From contig OU015551.1 of the NCBI GenBank assembly GCA_907165065.1, positions 1,922,001-1,986,000 on the forward strand: a stretch of 64,000 nucleotides of DNA. Direction: 5' to 3'. Below, piece by piece: positions 27,801 through 39,800 of the stretch (its first letter is position 1; each line of letters begins with the position of its first letter). Made by a program: the position numbers and the translations under genes. Origin of the DNA: Caprimulgus europaeus (lineage: Eukaryota > Chordata > Aves > Caprimulgiformes > Caprimulgidae). Under the pieces are notes generated by a model. The model ran no database searches and had not been told where the DNA came from. It was given only the letters and a program-made list of their open reading frames with translations.

Positions 27801-30800
27801 AAGCCACCTCTGCTCCTCAGACTTCAGCTTCTCCCTCTTCCACACCTGCACAAACCTCTGCTCTTGGCACAACCTCCACACTCCTCTCCACCACTCCACC
27901 AACCTCCAGCCCAGCCTCTGCAGCCACCACTGCAGGCACTTCAGGACCACCTGGAACAACCACTGCTGCTCCTGGCACCACCACAGCTCAAGAGACAACA
28001 GCCTCTGCCACCACAGTCCTCCCAGAAACATCCTCCTCTGCTTCTGGGACAACCACACTACAAGCCACCACCACCTCACCTTTCACTCCCAAAGCTTCTC
28101 CAGACAACACCTCCACTACTGAGACCACCTCCAAAACTCTGACCACAGCTACACCCACCTCTTCTCAGCAGACAACCTCCACAGCTGCCACTACAGCCAT
28201 GACAACCCTGCACTCAACCACCGTGGCCACCTCTTCAACACTGGAATCCTCCAGCACGGCCTCCCAAGCCACCTCTGCTCCTCAGACTTCAGCTTCTCGC
28301 TCTTCCACACCTGCACAAACCTCTGCTCTTGGCACAACCTCCACACTCCTCTCCACCACTCCACCAACCTCCAGCCCAGCCTCTGCAGCCACCACTGCAG
28401 GCACTTCAGGACCACCTGGAACAACCACTGCTGCTCCTGGCACCACCACAGCTCAAGAGACAACAGCCTCTGCCACCACAGTCCTCCCAGAAACATCCTC
28501 CTCTGCTTCTGGGACAAGCACACCACGGGCCACCACCACCTCACCTTTCACTCCCAAAGCTGCTCCAGACAACACCTCCACTACTGAGACCACCTCCAAA
28601 ACTCTGACCACAGCTACACCCACCTCTTCTCAGCAGACAACCTCCACAGCTGCCACTACAGCCATGACAACCCTGCACTCAACCACCGTGGCCACCTCTG
28701 CCATGCTGGAATCCTCCAGCACGGCCTCCCAAGCCACCTCTGCTCCTCAGACTTCAGCTTCACCCTCTGCCACACCTGCACAAACCTCTGCTCTTGGCAC
28801 AACCTCCACACTCCTCTCCACCACTCCACCAACCTCCAGCCCAGCCTCTGCAACCACCACTGCAGGCACTTCCAGAACATCTGGAACAACCACTGCTGCT
28901 CCTGGCACCACCACAGCTCAAGAGACAACAGCCTCTGCCACCACAGTCCTCCCAGAAACATCCTCCTCTGCTTCTGGGACAACCACACCACGGGCCACCA
29001 CCACTCTCAGCACTTCTCCAGACAACACCTCCACTACTGAGACCACCTCCAAAACTCTGACCACAGCTACACCCACCTCTTCTCAGCAGACAACCTCCAC
29101 AGCTGCCACTACAGCCATGACAACCCTGCACTCAACCACCGTGGCCACCTCTTCAACACTGGAATCCTCCAGCACGGCCTCCCAAGCCACCTCTGCTCCT
29201 CAGACTTCAGCTTCTCCCTCTTCCACACCTGCACAAACCTCTGCTCTTGGCACAACCTCCACACTCCTCTCCACCACTCCACCAACCTCCAGCCCAGCCT
29301 CTGCAGCCACCACTGCAGGCACTTCAGGACCACCTGGAACAACCACTGCTGCTCCTGGCACCACCACAGCTAAAGAGACAACAGCCTCTGCCACCACAGT
29401 CCTCCCAGAAACATCCTCCTCTGCTTCTGGGACAACCACACTACAAGCCACCACCACCTCACCTTTCACTCCCAAAGCTTCTCCAGACAACACCTCCACT
29501 ACTGAGACCACCTCCAAAACTCTGACCACAGCTACACCCACCTCTTCTCAGCAGACAACCTCCACAGCTGCCACTACAGCCATGACAACCCTGCACTCAA
29601 CCACCGTGGCCACCTCTGCCATGCTGGAATCCTCCAGCACGGCCTCCCAAGCCACCTCTGCTCCTCAGACTTCAGCTTCACCCTCTGCCACACCTGCACA
29701 AACCTCTGCTCTTGGCACAACCTCCACACTCCTCTCCACCACTCCACCAACCTCCAGCCCAGCCTCTGCAACCACCACTGCAGGCACTTCCAGAACATCT
29801 GGAACAACCACTGCTGCTCCTGGCACCACCACAGCTAAAGAGACAACAGCCTCTGCCACCACAGTCCTCCCAGAAACATCCTCCTCTGCTTCTGGGACAA
29901 GCACACCACGGGCCACCACCACCTCACCTTTCACTCCCAGCAGTTCTCCAGACAACACCTCCACTACTGAGACCACCTCCAAAACTCTGACCACAGCTAC
30001 ACCCACCTCTTCTCAGCAGACAACCTCCACAGCTGCCACTACAGCCATGACAACCCTGCACTCAACCACCGTGGCCACCTCTGCAACACTGGAATCCTCC
30101 AGCACGGCCTCCCAAGCCACCTCTGCTCCTCAGACTTCAGCTTCTCCCTCTTCCACACCTGCACAAACCTCTGCTCTTGGCACAACCTCCACACTCCTCT
30201 CCACCACTCCACCAACCTCCAGCCCAGCCTCTGCAGCCACCACTGCAGGCACTTCAGGACCACCTGGAACAACCACTGCTGCTCCTGGCACCACCACAGC
30301 TCAAGAGACAACAGCCTCTGCCACCACAGTCCTCCCAGAAACATCCTCCTCTGCTTCTGGGACAACCACACCACGGGCCACCACCACCCTCAAAACTTCT
30401 CCAGACAACACCTCCACTTCTGAGACCACCTCCAAAACTCTGACCACAGCTACACCCACCTCTTCTCAGCAGACAACCTCCACAGCTGCCACTACAGCCA
30501 TGACAACCCTGCACTCAACCACCGTGGCCACCTCTTCAACACTGGAATCCTCCAGCACGGCCTCCCAAGCCACCTCTGCTCCTCAGACTTCAGCTTCACC
30601 CTCTGCCACACCTGCACAAACCTCTGCTCTTGGCACAACCTCCACACTCCTCTCCACCACTCCACCAACCTCCAGCCCAGCCTCTGCAGCCACCACTGCA
30701 GGCACTTCAGGACCACCTGGAACAACCACTGCTGCTCCTGGCACCACCACAGCTCAAGAGACAACAGCCTCTGCCACCACAGTCCTCCCAGAAACATCCT

Positions 30801-33800
30801 CCTCTGCTTCTGGGACAACCACACACAAGGCCACCACCACCTCACCTTTCACTCCCAAAGCTGCTCCAGACAACACCTCCACTACTGAGACCACCTCCAA
30901 AACTCTGACCACAGCTACACCCACCTCTTCTCAGCAGACAACCTCCACAGCTGCCACTACAGCCATGACAACCCTGCACTCAACCACCGTGGCCACCTCT
31001 GCAACACTGGAATCCTCCAGCACGGCCTCCCAAGCCACCTCTGCTCCTCAGACTTCAGCTTCACCCTCTGCCACACCTGCACAAACCTCTGCTCTTGGCA
31101 CAACCTCCACACTCCTCTCCACCACTCCACCAACCTCCAGCCCAGCCTCTGCAACCACCACTGCAGGCACTTCCAGAACATCTGGAACAACCACTGCTGC
31201 TCCTGGCACCACCACAGCTCAAGAGACAACAGCCTCTGCCACCACAGTCCTCCCAGAAACATCCTCCTCTGCTTCTGGGACAGGCACACCACGGGCCACC
31301 ACCACCTCACCTTTCACTCCCAGCAGTTCTCCAGACAACACCTCCACTACTGAGACCACCTCCAAAACTCTGACCACAGCTACACCCACCTCTTCTCAGC
31401 AGACAACCTCCACAGCTGCCACTACAGCCATGACAACCCTGCACTCAACCACCGTGGCCACCTCTTCAACACTGGAATCCTCCAGCACGGCCTCCCAAGC
31501 CACCTCTGCTCCTCAGACTTCAGCTTCTCCCTCTGCCACACCTGCACAAACCTCTGCTCTTGGCACAACCTCCACACTCCTCTCCACCACTCCACCAACC
31601 TCCAGCCCAGCCTCTGCAACCACCACTGCAGGCACTTCAGGACCACCTGGAACAACCACTGCTGCTCCTGGCACCACCACAGCTAAAGAGACAACAGCCT
31701 CTGCCACCACAGTCCTCCCAGAAACATCCTCCTCTGCTTCTGGGACAGGCACACCACGGGCCACCACCACCTCACCTTTCACTCCCAGCACTTCTCCAGA
31801 CAACACCTCCACTACTGAGACCACCTCCAAAACTCTGACCACAGCTACACCCACCTCTTCTCAGCAGACAACCTCCACAGCTGCCACTACAGCCATGACA
31901 ACCCTGCACTCAACCACCGTGGCCACCTCTTCAACACTGGAATCCTCCAGCACGGCCTCCCAAGCCACCTCTGCTCCTCAGACTTCAGCTTCACCCTCTG
32001 CCACACCTGCACAAACCTCTGCTCTTGGCACAACCTCCACACTCCTCTCCACCACTCCACCAACCTCCAGCCCAGCCTCTGCAGCCACCACTGCAGGCAC
32101 TTCAGGACCACCTGGAACAACCACTGCTGCTCCTGGCACCACCACAGCTCAAGAGACAACAGCCTCTGCCACCACAGTCCTCCCAGAAACATCCTCCTCT
32201 GCTTCTGGGACAACCACACCACGGGCCACCACCACTCTCAGCACTTCTCCAGACAACACCTCCACTACTGAGACCACCTCCAAAACTCTGACCACAGCTA
32301 CACCCACCTCTTCTCAGCAGACAACCTCCACAGCTGCCACTACAGCCATGACAACCCTGCACTCAACCACCGTGGCCACCTCTTCAACACTGGAATCCTC
32401 CAGCACGGCCTCCCAAGCCACCTCTGCTCCTCAGACTTCAGCTTCACCCTCTGCCACACCTGCACAAACCTCTGCTCTTGGCACAACCTCCACACTCCTC
32501 TCCACCACTCCACCAACCTCCAGCCCAGCCTCTGCAGCCACCACTGCAGGCACTTCAGGACCACCTGGAACAACCACTGCTGCTCCTGGCACCACCACAG
32601 CTAAAGAGACAACAGCCTCTGCCACCACAGTCCTCCCAGAAACATCCTCCTCTGCTTCTGGGACAACCACACCACGGGCCACCACCACTCTCAGCACTTC
32701 TCCAGACAACACCTCCACTACTGAGACCACCTCCAAAACTCTGACCACAGCTACACCCACCTCTTCTCAGCAGACAACCTCCACAGCTGCCACTACAGCC
32801 ATGACAACCCTGCACTCAACCACCGTGGCCACCTCTTCAACACTGGAATCCTCCAGCACGGCCTCCCAAGCCACCTCTGCTCCTCAGACTTCAGCTTCTC
32901 GCTCTTCCACACATGCACAAACCTCTGCTCTTGGCACAACCTCCACACTCCTCTCCACCACTCCACCAACCTCCAGCCCAGGCTCTGCAACCACCACTGC
33001 AGGCACTTCAGGACCACCTGAAGGAGCCATTGCTGCTCCTGACACCACCACAGCTCAAGAGACAACAGCCTCTGCCACCACAGTCCTCCCAGAAACATCC
33101 TCCTCTGCTTCTGGGACAAGCACACCATGGGCCACCACCACCTCACCTTTCACTCCCAAAGCTGCTCCAGACAACACCTCCACTACTGAGACCACCTCCA
33201 AAACTCTGACCACAGCTACACCCACCTCTTCTCAGCAGACAACCTCCACAGCTGCCACTACAGCCATGACAACCCTGCACTCAACCACCGTGGCCACCTC
33301 TTCAACACTGGAATCCTCCAGCACGGCCTCCCAAGCCACCTCTGCTCCTCAGACTTCAGCTTCTCCCTCTTCCACACCTGCACAAACCTCTGCTCTTGGC
33401 ACAACCTCCACACTCCTCTCCACCACTCCACCAACCTCCAGCCCAGCCCCTGCAACCACCACTGCAGGCACTTCAGGAGCGCCTGGAACAACCACTGCTG
33501 CTCCTGGCACCACCACAGCTCAAGAGACAACAGCCTCTGCCACCACAGTCCTCCCAGAAACATCCTCCTCTGCTTCTGGGACAACCACACCACGGGCCAC
33601 CACCACTCTCAGCACTTCTCCAGACAACACCTCCACTACTGAGACCACCTCCAAAACTCTCACCACAGCTACACCCACCTCTTCTCAGCAGACAACCTCC
33701 ACAGCTGCCACTACAGCCATGACAACCCTGCACTCAACCACCGTGGCCACCTCTTCAACACTGGAATCCTCCAGCACGGCCTCCCAAGCCACCTCTGCTC

Positions 33801-36800
33801 CTCAGACTTCAGCTTCACCCTCTGCCACACCTGCACAAACCTCTGCTCTTGGCACAACCTCCACACTCCTCTCCACCACTCCACCAACCTCCAGCCCAGC
33901 CTCTGCAGCCACCACTGCAGGCACTTCAGGACCACCTGGAACAACCACTGCTGCTCCTGGCACCACCACAGCTCAAGAGACAACAGCCTCTGCCACCACA
34001 GTCCTCCCAGAAACATCCTCCTCTGCTTCTGGGACAACCACACCATGGGCCACCACCACCTCACCTTTCACTCCCAAAGCTGCTCCAGACAACACCTCCA
34101 CTACTGAGACCACCTCCAAACCTCTGACCACAGGTACACCCACCTCTTCTCAGCAGACAACCTCCACAGCTGCCACTACAGCCATGACAACCCTGCACTC
34201 AACCACCGTGGCCACCTCTTCAACACTGGAATCCTCCAGCACGGCCTCCCAAGCCACCTCTGCTCCTCAGACTTCAGCTTCTCCCTCTTCCACACCTGCA
34301 CAAACCTCTGCTCTTGGCACAACCTCCACACTCCTCTCCACCACTCCACCAACCTCCAGCCCAAGCTCTGCAACCACCACTGCAGGCACTTCAGGACCAC
34401 CTGAAGGAGCCATTGCTGCTCCTGACACCACCACAGCTAAAGAGACAACAGCCTCTGCCACCACAGTCCTCCCAGAAACATCCTCCTCTGCTTCTGGGAC
34501 AAGCACACCATGGGCCACCACCACCTCACCTTTCACTCCCAAAGCTGCTCCAGACAACACCTCCACTACTGAGACCACCTCCAAACCTCTGACCACAGCT
34601 ACACCCACCTCTTCTCAGCAGACAACCTCCACAGCTGCCACTACAGCCATGACAACCCTGCACTCAACCACCGTGGCCACCTCTTCAACACTGGAATCCT
34701 CCAGCACGGCCTCCCAGTCCACCTCTGCTCCTCAGACTTCAGCTTCACCCTCTGCCACACCTGCACAAACCTCTGCTCTTGGCACAACCTCCACACTCCT
34801 CTCCACCACTCCACCAACCTCCAGCCCAGCCTCTGCAGCCACCACTGCAGGCACTTCAGGACCACCTGGAACAACCACTGCTGCTCCTGGCACCACCACA
34901 GCTCAAGAGACAACAGCCTCTGCCACCACAGTCCTCCCAGAAACATCCTCCTCTGCTTCTGGGACAAGCACACCACGGGCCACCACCACCCTCAAAACTT
35001 CTCCAGACAACACCTCCACTACTGAGACCACCTCCAAAACTCTGACCACAGCTACACCCACCTCTTCTCAGCAGACAACCTCCACAGCTGCCACTACAGC
35101 CATGACAACCCTGCACTCAACCACCGTGGCCACCTCTTCAACACTGGAATCCTCCAGCACGGCCTCCCAAGTCACCTCTGCTCCTCAGACTTCAGCTTCA
35201 CCCTCTGCCACACCTGCACAAACCTCTGCTCTTGGCACAACCTCCACACTCCTCTCCACCACTCCACCAACCTCCAGCCCAGCCTCTGCAGCCACCACTG
35301 CAGGCACTTCAGGACCACCTGGAACAACCACTGCTGCTCCTGGGACCACCACAGCGAAAGAGACAACAGCCTCTGCCACCACAGTCCTCCCAGAAACATC
35401 CTCCTCTGCTTCTGGGACAACCACACTACAAGCCACCACTACCTCACCTTTCACTCCCAAAGCTTCTCCAGACAACACCTCCACTACTGAGACCACCTCC
35501 AAAACTCTGACCACAGCTACACCCACCTCTTCTCAGCAGACAACCTCCACAGCTGCCACTACAGCCATGACAACCCTGCACTCAACCACCGTGGCCACCT
35601 CTGCCATGGTGGAATCCTCCAGCACGGCCTCCCAAGCCACCTCTGCTCCTCAGACTTCAGCTTCACCCTCTGCCACACCTGCACAAACCTCTGCTCTTGG
35701 TACAACCTCCACACTCCTCTCCACCACTCCACCAACCTCCAGCCCAGCCTCTGCAACCACCACTGCAGGCACTTCAGGACCACCTGAAGGAGCCATTGCT
35801 GGTCCTGGCACCACCACAGCTAAAGAGACAACAGCCTCTGCCACCAGTGTCCTCCCAGAAACATCCTCCTCTGCTTCTGGGACAGGCACACCACGGGCCA
35901 CCACCACCTCACCTTTCACTCCCAAAGCTGCTCCAGACAACACCTCCACTACTGAGACCACCTCCAGAACTCTGACCACAGCTACACCCACCTCTTCTCA
36001 GCAGACAACCTCCACAGCTGCCACTACAGCCATGACAACCCTGCACTCAACCACCGTGGCCACCTCTGCCATGCTGGAATCCTCCAGCACGGCCTCCCAG
36101 TCCACCTCTGCTCCTCAGACTTCAGCTTCACCCTCTGCCACACCTGCACAAACCTCTGCTCTTGGCACAACCTCCACACTCCTCTCCACCACTCCACCAA
36201 CCTCCAGCCCAGCCTCTGCAGCCACCACTGCAGGCACTTCAGGACCACCTGGAACAACCACTGCTGCTCCTGGCACCACCACAGCGAAAGAGACAACAGC
36301 CTCTGCCACCACAGTCCTCCCAGAAACATCCTCCTCTGCTTCTGGGACAACCACACCACGGGCCTCCACCACCTCACCTTTCACTCCCAGCACTTCTCCA
36401 GACAACACCTCCACTACTGAGACCACCTCCAAAACTCTGACCACAGCTACACCCACCTCTTCTCAGCAGACAACCTCCACAGCTGCCACTACAGCCATGA
36501 CAACCCTGCACTCAACCACCGTGGCCACCTCTTCAACACTGGAATCCTCCAGCACGGCCTCCCAAGCCACCTCCGCTCCTCAGACTTCAGCTTCACCCTC
36601 TGCCACACCTGCACAAACCTCTGCTCTTGGCACAACCTCCACACTCCTCTCCACCACTCCACCAACCTCCAGCCCAGCCTCTGCAACCACCACTGCAGGC
36701 ACTTCAGGAGCACCTGGAACAACCACTGCTGCTCCTGGCACCACCACAGCTAAAGAGACAACAGCCTCTGCCACCACAGTCCTCCCAGAAACATCCTCCT

Positions 36801-39800
36801 CTGCTTCTGGGACAAGCACACCACAAGCCACCACCACCTCACCTTTTACTCCCAAAGCTTCTCCAGACAACACCTCCACTACTGAGACCACCTCCAAAAC
36901 TCTGACCACAGCTACACCCACCTCTTCTCAGCAGACAACCTCCACAGCTGCCACTACAGCCATGACAACCCTGCACTCAACCACCGTGGCCACCTCTTCA
37001 ACACTGGAATCCTCCAGCACGGCCTCCCAAGCCACCTCTGCTCCTCAGACTTCAGCTTCTCCCTCTTCCACACCTGCACAAACCTCTGCTCTTGGCACAA
37101 CCTCCACACTCCTCTCCACCACTCCACCAACCTCCAGCCCAAGCTCTGCAACCACCACTGCAGGCACTTCAGGACCACCTGAAGGAGCCATTGCTGCTCC
37201 TGACACCACCACAGCTCAAGAGACAACAGCCTCTGCCACCACAGTCCTCCCAGAAACATCCTCCTCTGCTTCTGGGACAAGCACACCATGGGCCACCACC
37301 ACCTCACCTTTCACTCCCAAAGCTGCTCCAGACAACACCTCCACTACTGAGACCACCTCCAAACCTCTGACCACAGCTACACCCACCTCTTCTCAGCAGA
37401 CAACCTCCACAGCTGCCACTACAGCCATGACAACCCTGCACTCAACCACCGTGGCCACCTCTTCAACACTGGAATCCTCCAGCACGACCTCCCAGTCCAC
37501 CTCTGCTCCTCAGACTTCAGCTTCACCCTCTGCCACACCTGCACAAACCTCTGCTCTTGGCACAACCTCCACACTCCTCTCCACCACTCCACCAACCTCC
37601 AGCCCAGCCTCTGCAGCCACCACTGCAGGCACTTCAGGACCACCTGGAACAACCACTGCTGCTCCTGGCACCACCACAGCTCAAGAGACAACAGCCTCTG
37701 CCACCACAGTCCTCCCAGAAACATCCTCCTCTGCTTCTGGGACAACCACACCACGGGCCACCACCACCCTCAAAACTTCTCCAGAAAACACCTCCACTAC
37801 TGAGACCACCTCCAAAACTCTGACCACAGCTACACCCACCTCTTCTCAGCAGACAACCTCCACAGCTGCCACTACAGCCATGACAACCCTGCACTCAACC
37901 ACCGTGGCCACCTCTTCAACACTGGAATCCTCCAGCACGGCCTCCCAAGTCACCTCTGCTCCTCAGACTTCAGCTTCACCCTCTGCCACACCTGCACAAA
38001 CCTCTGCTCTTGGCACAACCTCCACACTCCTCTCCACCACTCCACCAACCTCCAGCCCAGCCTCTGCAGCCACCACTGCAGGCACTTCAGGACCACCTGG
38101 AACAACCACTGCTGCTCCTGGCACCACCACAGCGAAAGAGACAACAGCCTCTGCCACCACAGTCCTCCCAGAAACATCCTCCTCTGCTTCTGGGACAACC
38201 ACACTACAAGCCACCACTACCTCACCTTTCACTCCCAAAGCTTCTCCAGACAACACGTCCACTACTGAGACCACCTCCAAAACTCTGACCACAGCTACAC
38301 CCACCTCTTCTCAGCAGACAACCTCCACAGCTGCCACTACAGCCATGACAACCCTGCACTCAACCACCGTGGCCACCTCTGCCATGGTGGAATCCTCCAG
38401 CACGGCCTCCCAAGCCACCTCTGCTCCTCAGACTTCAGCTTCACCCTCTGCCACACCTGCACAAACCTCTGCTCTTGGCACAACCTCCACACTCCTCTCC
38501 ACCACTCCACCAACCTCCAGCCCAGCCTCTGCAACCACCACTGCAGGCACTTCAGGACCACCTGAAGGAGCCATTGCTGGTCCTGGCACCACCACAGCTA
38601 AAGAGACAACAGCCTCTGCCACCACAGTCCTCCCAGAAACATCCTCCTCTGCTTCTGGGACAGGCACACCACGGGCCACCACCACCTCACCTTTCACTCC
38701 CAAAGCTGCTCCAGACAACACCTCCACTACTGAGACCACCTCCAGAACTCTGACCACAGCTACACCCACCTCTTCTCAGCAGACAACCTCCACAGCTGCC
38801 ACTACAGCCATGACAACCCTGCACTCAACCACCGTGGCCACCTCTTCAACACTGGAATCCTCCAGCACGGCCTCCCAAGCCACCTCTGCTCCTCAGACTT
38901 CAGCTTCACCCTCTGCCACACCTGCACAAACCTCTGCTCTTGGCACAACCTCCACACTCCTCTCCACCACTCCACCAACCTCCAGCCCAGCCTCTGCAGC
39001 CACCACTGCAGGCACTTCAGGAGCACCTGGAACAACCACTGCTGCTCCTGGCACCACCACAGCTAAAGAGACAACAGCCTCTGCCACCACAGTCCTCCCA
39101 GAAACATCCTCCTCTGCTTCTGGGACAAGCACACCACAAGCCACCACCACCTCACCTTTACTCCCAAAGCTTCTCCAGACAACACCTCCACTACTGAGAC
39201 CACCTCCAAAACTCTGACCACAGCTACACCCACCTCTTCTCAGCAGACAACCTCCACAGCTGCCACTACAGCCATGACAACCCTGCACTCAACCACCGTG
39301 GCCACCTCTTCAACACTGGAATCCTCCAGCACGGCCTCCCAAGCCACCTCTGCTCCTCAGACTTCAGCTTCTCCCTCTGCCACACCTGCACAAACCTCTG
39401 CTCTTGGCACAACCTCCACACTCCTCTCCACCACTCCACCAACCTCCAGCCCAAGCTCTGCAACCACCACTGCAGGCACTTCAGGACCACCTGAAGGAGC
39501 CATTGCTGCTCCTGACACCACCACAGCTCAAGAGACAACAGCCTCTGCCACCACAGTCCTCCCAGAAACATCCTCCTCTGCTTCTGGGACAAGCACACCA
39601 TGGGCCACCACCACCTCACCTTTCACTCCCAAAGCTGCTCCAGACAACACCTCCACTACTGAGACCACCTCCAAAACTCTGACCACAGCTACACCCACCT
39701 CTTCTCAGCAGACAACCTCCACAGCTGCCACTACAGCCATGACAACCCTGCACTCAACCACCGTGGCCACCTCTTCAACACTGGAATCCTCCAGCACGGC

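Noticed and set aside
15462-39217. Mucin gene as a pseudogene because of the stop at 39217
   Set aside because: There is only one break, in a T run, in 26 kb of open frame; all later exons keep their frames and splice sites.
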